Shown piece after piece: positions 19,061 through 29,479 of a stretch of DNA of 64,000 nt. Below the pieces are notes generated by a model. It made no database searches. It was not told the DNA's origin and saw only the letters and a program-made list of their open reading frames with translations. The translations under genes were made by a program, and so were the position numbers. Source of the stretch: Sipunculus nudus (taxonomy: Eukaryota > Annelida > Sipuncula > Golfingiida > Sipunculidae). How positions within the stretch are numbered: position 1 is the first letter of the stretch; each line of letters opens with the position of its first letter. The DNA is taken from contig CM049310.1 in assembly GCA_026874595.1 (NCBI GenBank), positions 48,495,058-48,559,057 on the forward strand, written 5' to 3'.

Positions 19061-19410
19061 GGTCGTGGTAGGGCTCCAACAGGAATTGTGCCTGGCAACT
19101 AGACATCACCGCTGCTTTTATGTGTTTTCGAACATGTACAGCCAGGCAGTGCGCATGCCTGGCGGTTGACGCCATTGGCTCAAAATTGTTTACCAAATTC
19201 AAATGTGAGTAACGGCAGAGCTCATGTGACATAACAAAAAATGGCCTCATTTCAAGGTCAGTCAACTGCATGAGCGAAGATACGTTTCTGAGATGCATTA
19301 TCCCACGCGACATGAACACATATAGATATAAAAACACCATGAGGAGATGTATGCACTGGTGTTATTGTGTGTGACGTACGCTATCAGATATCAGGTACAC
19401 AATGACGCTT
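19061..19410. other. intergenic
   Basis: This holds the likely promoter of the double-CARD gene and no other gene I can support. Confidence 0.4.
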
Positions 19411-19953
19411 TCACGAGAAAGGACCAAATGACACACAGCAGCAACGGGAGGTTACATTCCTCTTTTGGTATCGGCTACATGGGCAGTACTTGAAACACAG
19501 CAGACCCCTGTGGAAATCACTGTCAGCGTGAGACACTCGGTACTCTTTGCTAAAGAAGCAGTACAATATGTACACAGCCAGGCATCGGGCTTCAGCCGTC
19601 GGGACCATGCGTGTAAGGTTCACTGTGATCGAAGGGCATATCCTGTGCCAGCTGAGCCACGGTTCCGTTTTATACACAGCCGTCAAAGTAACCTCATCAA
19701 GTGTGATCCCGTACCCTCTCCCGATATCAGTTATCATACTTAAGCAGAGGCTGGGTGGCCACGGGTCCACGCCGTCAACCAGTTCCACGCACTGCCACGA
19801 TCTGGGAAATACATCAGTTGATCTGTCGTCAAGGACTTTGATCTTCTTCAAAAGTAGCTCCGCGTGACCCATCAAATTGTCCATCAGATATGTCATTTCG
19901 TTCTTGTCGCACAACCTGCTGGTTAACTGGTCGTCGGCTGGGAGCGAATGCAT
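19411..19953 (-). CDS. 180-aa protein of unknown function
   Basis: The frame opens at a GTG; I use the adjacent ATG at 19951-19953. The N-terminal half is helical (MTYLMDNLMGHAELLLKKIK); the middle has a strand-rich stretch (YGITLDEVTLTAVYKTEPW); the C-terminus is Cys-rich (CFKYCPCSRYQKRNVTSRCC). It is not obviously a CARD, although it sits next to one in the same orientation. No signal peptide. Confidence 0.5.
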   Translation of the reverse strand: MHSLPADDQLTSRLCDKNEMTYLMDNLMGHAELLLKKIKVLDDRSTDVFPRSWQCVELVDGVDPWPPSLCLSMITDIGRGYGITLDEVTLTAVYKTEPWLSWHRICPSITVNLTRMVPTAEARCLAVYILYCFFSKEYRVSHADSDFHRGLLCFKYCPCSRYQKRNVTSRCCCVSFGPFS

Positions 19954-20810
19954 CACGCTGTGTCCGAAGTATAATCAAGAATGAGCACACGTCCGCAACT
20001 GTTGGGTACGTCAAACACAATGTGTTGTGTGGGCGTGGCTTGAATGGGATACATGTATTCGGAAGGTCTCACCCGCCATGAAACAAGGGGTGACGGCTTC
20101 TCAAGCTCACATGAATATATATATATGTATATGAGGGGTGACGGGTTGAAATGTGGTTAAACATGGTTCGTCCCTGGTATGATCTTAATACGTTTGCTGG
20201 TAATCTGCTTTTTCATCGCTGCTCGATAACTGTCTGCGTGTTTGCATGTATACATAAATTAGTTTTGTCGTTGGCGATCGGTTTCAGATTAAACACCCGA
20301 TACAGAAAACCCTGCACGCCGAGGTGTACTTTCACGTTATATACATTTTTTAAAAAGAAGAAGACGGGTACATCAAAACCATTCGTCACCCAGATGTATA
20401 TTTTAGGCACATCCAATGCGAATGCACGAAAATCGTTTGAACAACCAGATGTTATATGGATATGATCAACCAGATACGACAAACATACTAATAGATGTTG
20501 ATATCACTTGATACTTCCAAACTCAGAAAACGAAATTTTAAATAAATGCATATGTGAAAATATTTCAAAAATATGTATAAAAACTTGATGTACTCGTTAT
20601 TTTCAACAATGTTTTGCCTGAATCTACGTCACAATACCTGTGGAACTCATAAGACGGAACTTATATAATGAATAAAATATGAAAGTTTCACGGTCTTCTT
20701 TATGCCATGATCATCCGCATATGTGATTCATGATCATTTTCTGATACATTTTATAAATACATAAAGGTACACAAAACATCCAGTTCAATTAAAGTATGCA
20801 GTCCGCACAA
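19954..20810. other. AT-rich intergenic
   Basis: An (AT)n-like tract lies at 20116-20130. Small ORFs exist on both strands around 20.15-20.48 kb, but none has a supporting start, promoter and homology, so I leave this stretch unassigned. Confidence 0.4.
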
Positions 20811-21371
20811 ATGTTGTTTCATGTGTGCAACTTAATTAGATAAATCCGTTGTCTATCTGATATAGTTCTACTTGTCGTCGGCAGGTGGCGATACTGACAC
20901 CGTCATATTGGTCAGCAACACAAAATGGCCATTTGCCGGACAACGGTCTACACAACATTTACGAAATACCTGCAATAATTTTAGTAAAAATATGCCTCAA
21001 ACGTTCAACGAGTGACATTCGTGATATATTTTCCAGTTTGCGGGTACATCTTGCACAAACGTGAAATCTGCCGCACACCAAAGATTTCAATGTTGTTTCA
21101 TGTGTGCAACTTAATTAGATAAATCCGTTGTCTATCTGATATAGTTCCACTTGTCGTCGGCAGGTGGCGATACTGACACCGTCATATTGGTCAGCAACAC
21201 AAAATGGCCATTTGCCGGACAACGGTCTACACAACATTTACAAAATATGTGCTAAAATCTTTGGAAAAATATGCTTTAAGCGTTCAACGAGTAACATTTG
21301 CGATATCTTTTTCAGTTTGCGCGTACATCTTGCACAAACGTGAAATCTGCCGCACACCAAAGATTTCAATG
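20811..21371 (+). repeat. two tandem copies of a 279-bp unit
   Basis: The block beginning ATGTTGTTTCATGTG at 20811 recurs at 21090 and runs to about 21371. Shared landmarks are GGCAGGTGGCGATACTGACA, TTGCCGGACAACGGTCTACA and CCGCACACCAAAGATTTCAA. A diverged inverted copy lies at about 24700-24890, so this unit also forms the outer part of the large palindrome. Confidence 0.85.
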
Positions 21372-22009
21372 TGTCCACAACCCTACTATATAAACAGGCC
21401 GAGTCTATTATACTATCAGTTGAGAGCGCTCTCTGGGCGCTTTTGGGTCCCAGACGGCTCCCCTGTGGGGGAGGGGGGGACTTGAAGGGGGGAGGGGGAG
21501 GGGGCGGCCCCTCCCTCTGCCTTATGTCAAGAAGTAGTAGAGTTGTGGGTCTGTGGCCGGTTGTGTGGTTCAAGTCAGAACTAGACCGGTTGTAGGTTTG
21601 GGGATCACCGGCAGGAGGTGAATAAGGGTCGGTTGGATGTGAAAGGTCGGTTGGGGTCGTCGAGGTCGGATGTGAAAGGTCAACAGGGGTCGCCGGGGGG
21701 GGGGGGGAGAACAGGGGAGTTCTGGATGGGATCGGGTCGAAGGGGAAAGGTCAGCAGGGGTCGCCTGGTCAGCAGGGGTCGCCTGGGGGGGGGGAACAGG
21801 GGAGTTGTGAGTGGGATCGGGTCGGAGGTGAAAGGTCAACAGGGGTCACAAGGGGGGGAACAGGGGAGTCCGAGGTGGGTTCGTATACGGATGTGAATGG
21901 TTAAAGAGTGATCGTCGGGTATCATCGGTACTGGGAAAGCCAACGGTGTGCAACGCACGTCAAAGCACAATGGGATCGTTCCGATCACCACAGAATCTCC
22001 CCTGGGGCC

Positions 22010-23028
22010 GAGGCCCCTATAGAGGTTTCTCCACAGGGGTCGTGGTGGGGGCCTCGCCCCCAGGGGATAATACTTTATGGGGGATCGATCCCTAAAAAGA
22101 ATACACACAGGGGGCGAGGCCCCCATAAGGAATTACATGGAGGGCCCGTGGTGGGGGCCTCGCCCCCAGGGGATTATACTTTATGGGGGATCGATCCCTA
22201 AAAAGAATACACACAGGGGGCGAGGCCCCCATAAGGAATAACATGGAGGGCCCGTGGTGGGGGCCTCGCCCCCAGGGGAAAATACTTTATTTTGGATCGA
22301 TCCCTAAAAAGAATATACCCGGGGGCGAGGCCCCCATAAGGAATTACATGGAAGGCCCGTGGTGGGGGCCTCGCCCCCAGGGGAAAATACTTTATGTGGG
22401 ATCGATCCCTACAAAGAATATACCCGGGGGCGAAGCCCCCATCAGGAATTACATGGAAGGCACGTGGTGGGGGCCTCGCCCCCAGGGGAAAATACTTTAT
22501 GTGGGATCGATCCCTACAAAGAATATACCCAGGGGGCGAGGCCCCCATAAGGAATTACATGGAAGGCCCGTGGTGGGGGCCTCGCCCCAGGGGAAAATAC
22601 TTTATGTGGGATCGATCCCTACAAAGAATATACCCAGGGGGCGAAGCCCCCATCAGGAATTACATGGAAGGCACGTGGTGGGGGCCTCGCCCCCAGGGGA
22701 TAATACTTTATGTGGGATCGATCCCTACAAAGAATATACACTGGGGGCGAGGCCCCCATAAGGAAATACATGGAAGGCACGTGGTGGGGGCCTCGCCCCC
22801 AGGGGATAATACTTTATGTGGGATCGATCCCTACAAAGAATATACACTGGGGGCGAGGCCCCCATAAGGAAATACATGGAAGGCACGTGGTGGGGGCCTC
22901 GCCCCCAGGGGATAATAATTTATGTGGGATCGATCCCTAAAAAGAATATATACTGGGGGCGAGGCCCCCATAAGGATTTAGATGGAGGGCCCGTGGTGGG
23001 GGCCTCGCCCCCCGGGAATATTCATTTT
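22010..23028 (+). repeat. left GC-rich array, nine 105-106 bp units
   Basis: GGGATCGATCCC recurs at 22081, 22187, 22293 (first base altered), 22398, 22503, 22608, 22714, 22820 and 22926, i.e. every 105-106 bases. Each unit also holds two copies of a GGGGGCGAGGCCCCC-like palindrome (as GGGGGCCTCGCCCCC on one side) separated by TAAGGAATTACATGGAGG-like sequence, and a short AT-rich CTTTATG step. Long open frames through it come from absence of stops in the repeat, not from coding. Confidence 0.9.
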
Positions 23029-23100
23029 AGGGATCGAGGCGCCGAAGGCGCCCTCCATACATACATCTGTGTATTGGCGCCTTCGGCGCCCCGATCCCCA
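23029..23100. repeat. central GC hairpin of the palindrome
   Basis: GGCGCCGAAGGCGCC on the left pairs with GGCGCCTTCGGCGCC on the right across a loop of about 25 bases rich in CATA. Each stem half is itself palindromic. It marks the switch from the left to the right array. Confidence 0.85.
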
Positions 23101-23905
23101 TACAGTATTCTCCCGGGGGCGAGGCCCCCATCACGATCCTTCCATATATTTCCTTATGGGGGCCTCGCCCCCGGGGTATATTCTTTTTAGGGATCGATCC
23201 CACATAAAGTATTTTCCCCTGGGGGCGAGGCCCCCACCACGGGCCTTCCATGTAATTCCTTATGGGGGCCTCGCCCCCTGTGTATATTCTTTTTAGGGAT
23301 CGATCCCACATAAAGTATTTTCCCCTGGGGGCGAGGCCCCCACCACGGGCCTTCCATGTAATTCCTTATGGGGGCCTCGCCCCCTGTGTATATTCTTTTT
23401 AGGGATCGATCCCCCATAAAATATTATTCCCGGGGGCGAGGCCCCCACCACGGGCCCTCCATGTAATTCCTTATGGGGGCCTCGCCCCCTGTGTATATTC
23501 TTTTTAGGGATCGATCCCACATAAAATATTATTCCCGGGGGCGAGGCCCCCACCACGGGCCCTCCATGTAATTCCTTATGGGGGCCTCGCCCCCTGTGTA
23601 TATTCTTTTTAGGGATCGATCCCACATAAAGTATTATCACCTGGGGGCGAGGCCCCCACCACGGGCCTTCCATATATTTCCTTATGGGGGCCTCGCCCCC
23701 GGGGTATATTCTTTTTAGGGATCGATCCCCCATAAAGTATTATTCCCGGGGGCGAGGCCCCCACCACGGGCATTCCATGTAATTCCTTATGGGGGCCTCA
23801 CCCCCTGTGTATATTCTTTGTAGGGATCGATCCCACATAAAGTATTCTTCCCGGGGGCGAAGCCCCCACCACGAGCCCTGTGGAGAAATTTCTATAGGGG
23901 CCTCG
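23101..23905 (-). repeat. right GC-rich array, seven units in opposite orientation
   Basis: GGGATCGATCC recurs at 23190, 23296, 23402, 23507, 23612, 23718 and 23823. The rest of each unit is the reverse complement of the left array. The two arrays differ in copy number (nine versus seven), showing expansion and contraction since they formed. Confidence 0.9.
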
Positions 23906-24388
23906 GCCCCAGTGGAGACCCTCTGTCGGGATCTGAACGATCCCCTAGTGCTTTGACATGCGTTGCACACCTGTGGCTTTTCCAGTACCGATGATATCCG
24001 ATGAACACTCTTTAACCATTCACATGGGTCTCCGATCCCAACCAGGACTCCCCTGTTCCCCCCTCGCCGGGCGATCCTACCCAGAACTCCCCTGTTCCCC
24101 CCCGCCAGGCGATCCCACCCAGAACTCCCCTGGTCCCCCCCCCGGTAAACCCTACTGACCTTTCATCTCTAACCTCGACGACCCAGACCGACCTTTCACA
24201 TCCTACCGACTCTTCTTCCCCCCCCCCCCCCTGCCGGCGATCCCCAAACCTACAACTGGTCTACTTCTGACTTGAACCACACAACCGACCCCTGGTGGCC
24301 ACAAGCCCACAACTCTACTACTTCTTGACATAAGGCAGAGGGAGGGGCCGCCCCCTCCCCCCCTCAAGTCCCCCCCTCCCCCACAGGG

Positions 24389-24629
24389 GAGCCGTCTGGG
24401 AGCCAAAAGCGCCCATAGAGGTATAACGTCCCTGGGTGGGCTCGAACCACCAACCTTCCGATTAACAGCCGGACGCGCTAACCATTGCGCCACAGGGACT
24501 ACATGCTTTGTGTACGTGAGTTTCTTATGTTATCATGAACAGGTACTGTTCCTTGATTTGATTGGCTGATGGAAAGTGTGACGTCACAGACACAGAGGAG
24601 CCGTCTGGGACCAAAAAGCGCCCATAGAG
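24389..24629. repeat. 32-bp direct repeats flanking the tRNA module
   Basis: GAGCCGTCTGGGAGCCAAAA... at 24389-24420 and GAGCCGTCTGGGACCAAAAA... at 24598-24629 are nearly identical and bracket the tRNA-Asn and its upstream sequence (which includes TGACGTCA at about 24579-24586). The left arm has this sequence only once (about 21427-21462, inverted), so the module arrived by insertion with duplication, or by recombination. Confidence 0.8.
24428..24499 (-). tRNA. tRNA-Asn (anticodon GTT)
   Basis: The minus strand folds into a complete 72-base cloverleaf: a 7-bp acceptor stem (GTCCCTG with CAGGGAC), a D stem GCGC/GCGC with an 8-base loop, an anticodon stem TCCGG/TCGGA with loop CTGTTAA (anticodon GTT, Asn), a 5-base variable region, and a T stem GGTGG/CCACC with loop TTCGAGC. 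The internal A and B boxes for RNA polymerase III are present, and a TTTT terminator lies about 20 bases downstream. No intron, and CCA is not encoded, as in eukaryotic nuclear tRNA genes. It sits in a module present only in the right arm of the palindrome. Confidence 0.9.
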
Positions 24630-24982
24630 CGCTCTCAACTGATAGTATTATAGAGCCGGCCTGCTTATATAGTAGGGTTGTAGACACATTTAATCTTTGG
24701 TGTGTGTGTTACTCGTGGAATGATTGAGGCATATTTTTCCTAAAATTTTAGCAGGTATTTCGTAAATGTCATGTAGACCGTTGTCCGGCAAAGGGCTATT
24801 TTGTTGTGTTGACCAGTGCTGTATGAGGCAGCGCCCCCTATCGTATGTTACCGGAACTATTTTAACCATGTCCACAGAGGAGATATGTGTAACAGATTTA
24901 ATATCTGAGTCAGACTTAGAATGACTGAATGCTGGCATCTTGGTGGATCGTGAAATATGTTTCGATAGCATGGAGTCTATCA

Positions 24983-24989
<7 letters not shown>

Positions 24990-25036
<47 letters not shown>
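24990..25036. repeat. (TA)n microsatellite
   Basis: About 45 bases of pure TA immediately outside the right arm of the palindrome. Confidence 0.9.
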
Positions 25037-25037
<1 letters not shown>

Positions 25038-25224
25038 ACATTTTTAATGATGGCATGTAAAATGGGCGTACCGAAAATATAAAGCCATATTTATTTAATA
25101 TTATGTATTAAGTATCCACAATCCCAAACTCTGATCAATAGTGGTTTTTTACGTTATATCACATACCATACAGACGCTGTCATACAATGTCCTTTTCAGA
25201 AAACAACAAGCCGTACGTTTGAGA

Positions 25225-25575
25225 CTAGTATCTATTGTTAAGCCGTATAATAATATATATATCATCCGTTATCGCTGTTTTGAAACATACACAGTTAGAC
25301 ATTTCATGTTAACATTTCATTTTGACATTTCATTTTGACATTTCATTTACATTTGACATTATCAACAGTAATCATCTTTTAGCATAACGTCGGGTGACGT
25401 ATGAGACAAGCATATATTGTTAAGCCGTATAATAATATATATATCATCCGTGATCGCTGTTTTGAAACATACACAGTTAGACATATCATGTTAACATTTC
25501 ATTTTGACATTCCATTTTGACATTTCATTTAACATTTCATTTTGACATTTCATTTCGACATTTCATTTTGACATT
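25225..25575. repeat. direct duplication plus CATTTTGACATTT tandem repeats
   Basis: A block beginning TATTGTTAAGCCGTATAATA near 25231 recurs near 25416. Each copy ends in short tandem repeats of the type ATTTCATTTTGACATTTCA, which expand further in the second copy to about 25575. No gene is seen between 24890 and 25729. Confidence 0.8.
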
Positions 25576-25729
25576 TCACATGATCAACAGTAATCAACTT
25601 TAAACATAACCTTTAGCATATATTTACATCTCCATACACAATAAACAGTCAAGCATTTTGAGTTTCGTGTTGGCTCGCTTTGTCACAATGACACAGAACC
25701 ACATTACGTTTTACGTGGAAAGTATCAGT

Positions 25730-28105
25730 TTATGCTGATCCCCGTGGGAAAACTAGGAGTACTTGTTGCTGCAACTGTTGAAAGTTCTGTTTGACGTCTT
25801 CCAGCATGGCCATCGACTGTTGAAAGCTGCTGATGGCCCTGTGCAGCTTGTCCGTCATCGTGTTCGTCACATTCCAAAGTTCCTGCGTATCCATGGCGGC
25901 CGTGTTTGAGGCGTAGTTATGCGCAGTTGCATTGTTTGGCGTTGCGACGATAGGTGCAGCTGGAGTGTATATATAATTCTGTGTATTCACGTCACATGTT
26001 GACAGTTGCTGGGCGACGGTGTACAGAATGTTCATCGGGTTTGGGTCGCTTGCAACGGACGTACCTTGCTGCTGCAGTCCCGTCCCGTCATACAAGTGCG
26101 CATTGACTGTGACGCCAGCAATCGGCCGTTGCCCTGCACAGGCGTAAACGGGCGCATTGGCTTTGACCACGCCGGGAGACGGCATGAATTGTCCCGTGAA
26201 GGGTGAATGAGTGCTGTGTCCCAAGTCCGTCCCTGCATTGTGCATGTGATCGTAATGTGTACCCATATGTTGTTGTGTCCCCCCCACAGGTAACCCGGTA
26301 TTGTCCATTTCGTCGTCTGATATATCAGAATAAGGACTTTCATGCTCACCAACCACTGCAGACGGTGGCGCGCTTTTGTCTCGTTGACTTGTTGCTGAGC
26401 GGGCGATAGACACCTCATTCTCCAAAGCGTTACCCGCATCTCCCTCTTGCGCCGGGCCCGATTGATTGAGGTGCAAACGGACACTTCCGTCCTCGTCTTC
26501 GTCACGCACCTCGTCTGGCAATACCAGGTCTTGTGTATCTATGTTCAACAAGGCCGGCATTGCGGGTGTATTAAGAGATATTTCGTAGGGGTCTGGTATG
26601 GCGGGTCGGCGCCCGTTTACCGTAGGCGCTTTGAGGGTCGTTTCCTCCTCCTGTGACGTGGAGTGTGTCGCATTCCCTTCGTAATTCAGGATCAGGTTTG
26701 AGCCATTCGTCGCCCCGTGTGCGGTCGGCCTGTCAGCGTCTGTGCCGGGCGATTGTGGCGAGCTGTCAATAGGAGGGTACAGCGTTGCGCAGTCGCCGCC
26801 GCCTATGGGTGAAAATGGCGTATCATCGATGCGTATGCGCTTCCTCGGGGCGCTGAACCTTGGTTGACCGTGACACGGACCGCGTTTCCGCTTCCCGAGC
26901 TCGGCGTGAGTTCTTCCTGTTGTCGCACCGTCGGGACTCCCCTGTTGATCCTGGACGTCAACTGTCGTATGACCGGCATTTTCTTTCACCCACTGTTCAG
27001 CTTGTACGTTCAGGGTGGCGGCATCGACAGCTGCAGACGGTTCAGAGGAAACGGGGTCGGCGGTATCATCCGTGACACTGGCTGTTGTTGCTCCCTGATC
27101 AAACGTACCCGCATCGTCTTGCAGGCCATACGGCACCAGCGTAAACGGTATCGCCCCTTTCTTCGAGCTTTTCAGGACACACCGTTCGCGCGATTTACCG
27201 GTGTACAGGCCGTATGTGGGAGGGCTTTTGGCTGCTTTCTCCATTTTCTTGAGGCAAGAATGTACACGCACATACAGGTCATGCAAGGCCTGCTCGTGTG
27301 CGAAAACTGTTGAGCGGCACAGTTCCTTTGCCACGCGGTTGATGTCCTCTTGCAGCGGGATCAAATCGTTGCCCTTTTGCTCCCTGTTGATGAGTCTGTC
27401 TGTCACGCAGCGGATGGCTTCGCCGATCGCATTGCACAGAAGCTTGCTTTCGTCTGCGTCGGCCTCGCTCAAAATGTGATCATCTCCACGCAATGTCCGG
27501 CGGAAATTTTCAGCCAGAGAAAGGTGCCGTTCCTCTGTGGTGAGCACCGTGACGAAATACTCCAAACCGAAGAGCTTTGAGATGGATTGGGATCGGTGGA
27601 AATCCGGAAACAGCTCCTCGTTGTCGGTCATCAGGTAGGGGAAGTGATTGTATCGGAAACGCAGGAACATGTCCGCCGTGTTCTTCATAAAGCATGGAAA
27701 AGCGGGCAGGGACTTGTCCGATTGACACAGGGCGAGGTCGCATATGAAGAACATGTACAACCGGCTCCAGTCGTCCAGGCTCGCCCCCAACAGCTCCCCG
27801 TAATAGATGAGCGTGCGCAGCCAGGCCAGATCGCAACAGTCGTCGAATAACTCGGGCGTGATACGCCTGTTCACCGGATTACCCTTGTCGGAACATTTCC
27901 TCACCGTCAGTCCAATGCTGCGCACGGTGAGTATGTTGTCGTTCATCAGAGGCGCCGTCATTGTAGAGATCCGGCTTTTCTCTTTGCATTCTACGCCTGA
28001 TAGAAGCGGCGCGAACACATCACCACCACTGTAGTTCGCCAATGGTTGCGAGTTTCTCTTCGTTGAACGAGCGGACATATCTGCCGTTTTCGAACGAGAG
28101 CCCAT
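25730..28105 (-). CDS. 791-aa nuclear-type protein of unknown function
   Basis: ATG at 28103-28105, stop at 25730-25732. The N-terminal 290 or so residues form a globular, helix-rich domain with several Cys (CCDLAWLRTLIYYGELLG, MFFICDLALCQ). The middle is a long disordered region rich in S, T, P, D and G, with a basic cluster (KRKRG...PRKRIRI, about residues 420-445) that looks like a bipartite nuclear signal. The extreme C-terminus is a Gln-rich amphipathic helix (VKQNFQQLQQQVLLV) that could oligomerise. Globular head, acidic/serine spacer and nuclear signal fit a viral transactivator or tegument-like regulator, but I recognise no family. A TATA box is at 28214-28221. Confidence 0.75.
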   Translation of the reverse strand: MGSRSKTADMSARSTKRNSQPLANYSGGDVFAPLLSGVECKEKSRISTMTAPLMNDNILTVRSIGLTVRKCSDKGNPVNRRITPELFDDCCDLAWLRTLIYYGELLGASLDDWSRLYMFFICDLALCQSDKSLPAFPCFMKNTADMFLRFRYNHFPYLMTDNEELFPDFHRSQSISKLFGLEYFVTVLTTEERHLSLAENFRRTLRGDDHILSEADADESKLLCNAIGEAIRCVTDRLINREQKGNDLIPLQEDINRVAKELCRSTVFAHEQALHDLYVRVHSCLKKMEKAAKSPPTYGLYTGKSRERCVLKSSKKGAIPFTLVPYGLQDDAGTFDQGATTASVTDDTADPVSSEPSAAVDAATLNVQAEQWVKENAGHTTVDVQDQQGSPDGATTGRTHAELGKRKRGPCHGQPRFSAPRKRIRIDDTPFSPIGGGDCATLYPPIDSSPQSPGTDADRPTAHGATNGSNLILNYEGNATHSTSQEEETTLKAPTVNGRRPAIPDPYEISLNTPAMPALLNIDTQDLVLPDEVRDEDEDGSVRLHLNQSGPAQEGDAGNALENEVSIARSATSQRDKSAPPSAVVGEHESPYSDISDDEMDNTGLPVGGTQQHMGTHYDHMHNAGTDLGHSTHSPFTGQFMPSPGVVKANAPVYACAGQRPIAGVTVNAHLYDGTGLQQQGTSVASDPNPMNILYTVAQQLSTCDVNTQNYIYTPAAPIVATPNNATAHNYASNTAAMDTQELWNVTNTMTDKLHRAISSFQQSMAMLEDVKQNFQQLQQQVLLVFPRGSA

Positions 28106-28213
28106 GTCGCTGAAGACTGCTTTTGTAATGTAGAGAATAGCAACAGCAGCAGCAGTTACAACCGGCTGGTAGCAGTGCGTGGCAGGTTCTGCTGAATGTT
28201 TGGTACTGCTGAG

Positions 28214-28221
28214 CTTTTATA
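28214..28221 (-). promoter_or_regulatory. TATA box of the 791-aa gene
   Basis: The minus strand reads TATAAAAG, about 110 bases before the ATG. Confidence 0.6.
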
Positions 28222-28389
28222 GCCTGTAACCCAGACATTACGTAATACTGTGGAAATTCCAACATGAACAAAACAACTTTTTACATATATCTGATAACCG
28301 CGATACTTTCACTCAAGGACAAACGTGTCAAAACAAAATCGTTAAAAGCTATGGAAAACCCACCCGAAAACATCCGGTTCAACGTCCTG

Positions 28390-29240
28390 TCGGTAAATGA
28401 GTCACGGCCAAAACATGGGAATAACAATATTTTATATATAGTTTCCACGAATCAGATGTACGAATCAGCAGTGCACCCGGTGCAAGTTTTGTTTTCACTT
28501 CCTTTTCTAGAGAAATCACGTCATACCGTGTCAATGTACGTCTGCGCAAACAACTTTTTACAGGAGATAAGACATGTCGCCCAGACTGTGACTCAAGGAC
28601 AAATGTGTCACAACAACTGCGCAAACATCGGAAAAACCAGACCGCAAGCATTCGGTCAATGTCCTGAGCGGTTAGTCACAGCAGCATGAACGCGATAACA
28701 TCCTGGTTTTTATGTACCAGCTAAGCACCAGCGTCAAGGCCGTCTATTTTTTACTGTAGTCATGTGGTTATGAATCATACCTGTTTACCAGACGTACCAA
28801 ACGTAACTGGGTCAACGTCCTGTCGGTAAATGAGTCACGGCCGAAACATGGGAATAACAATTTTTTATATATAGTTTCCACGAATCAGATGTACGAATCA
28901 GCAGTGCACCCGGTGCAAGTTTTGTTTTCACTTCCTTTTCTAGAGAAATCACGTCATACCGTGTCAATGTACGTCTGCGCAAACAACTTTTTACAGGAGA
29001 TAAGACATGTCGCCCAGACTGTGACTCAAGGACAAATGTGTCAAAACAACTGCGCAAACATCGGAAAAACCAGACCGCAAGCATTCGGTCTATGTCCTGA
29101 GCGGTTAGTCACAGCAGCATGAACGCGATAACATCCTGGTTTTTATGTATCAGCTAAGCACCAGCGTCAAGGCCGTCTATATTTTGCTGTAATAATGTGG
29201 TTATGAATCATACTTGTTTACCAGACGTACCAAACGTAAA
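28390..29240 (+). repeat. two direct copies of a roughly 0.42-kb unit
   Basis: Sequence from about 28384 (GTCCTGTCGGTAAATGAGTC) to about 28800 is repeated from about 28817 to 29235 with few differences. Both copies include TATATATAGTTTCCACGAATC, CAGACTGTGACTCAAGGACA and, at the end, CCAGACGTACCAAACGTAA. A weaker third partial copy of the end lies at about 29868-29975. Small ORFs exist on both strands of each unit (77-141 aa), but they follow the repeat and none has independent support. The unit may be a duplicated promoter or origin-like segment before the 29480 gene. Confidence 0.85.
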
Positions 29241-29479
29241 TGGGTCGTCAGTGTAAACATGCTGTTTTATATGACCTTTAATTGCGCTTTACAATTTCAG
29301 TGATACAAGTCACGTTTCAATGACACAGTTTCGTTCGTCAGAAACGCGCGCACTTGAGGTGGTCAAGCCGCTGTAGAACAGTCCTTCTATACGTCGGTGC
29401 CCCATCCGTATCGCGTGCATATATATCGTTCCTTTAAACTGGACCAGTATCCCAAGACAGAAGAGAAGAATAAAGAGTA

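Larger units (their letters stand above)
21100..24890. repeat. giant imperfect inverted repeat (palindrome) centred near 23064
   Basis: The left arm (about 21100-23063) and right arm (about 23065-24890) are reverse complements of each other over their length with divergence and small indels. Matching landmarks from outside in: the CGGACAACGGTCTACA block (21221 and 24770), the ACAACCCTACTATATA block (21378 and 24670), the G-run/C-run tract near 21470-21500 and 24330-24380, the AAGAAGTAGTAGAGTTGTG block (21530 and 24315), the GTGAATGGTTAAAGAGTG block (21892 and 24010), then the GC-rich repeat arrays. The right arm carries an extra roughly 209-bp module with a tRNA gene. No gene is seen. Such a structure could be a viral genome inversion or recombination point, a replication or packaging element, or a foldback transposon. 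Confidence 0.85.

Noticed and set aside
20151-20482. Overlapping 104-aa (+) and 89-aa (-) ORFs
   Set aside because: They oppose each other; the minus one lacks an ATG start, neither shows a domain, and the region is AT-rich.
22010-23905. Many overlapping ORFs of 60-190 codons on both strands with GGEAPIRNYMEG-like repeats
   Set aside because: They come from stop-free GC-rich 105-106 bp repeats read in several frames. Unit length changes between 105 and 106 bases shift the frame, and no promoter or start is conserved.
22010-23905. CRISPR-like regular repeats
   Set aside because: Units are contiguous 105-106 bp tandem repeats without unique spacers, in a eukaryotic-type sequence.
24389-24629. 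tRNA module as a classical transposon
   Set aside because: No terminal inverted repeats or ORF; the bracketing direct repeats are longer (32 bp) than typical target duplications, so segmental duplication is as likely.
28379-29122. Duplicate small ORFs in the 0.42-kb repeats (77-141 aa, both strands)
   Set aside because: Similarity between copies is explained by DNA duplication; starts and ends differ between copies and no domain is visible.
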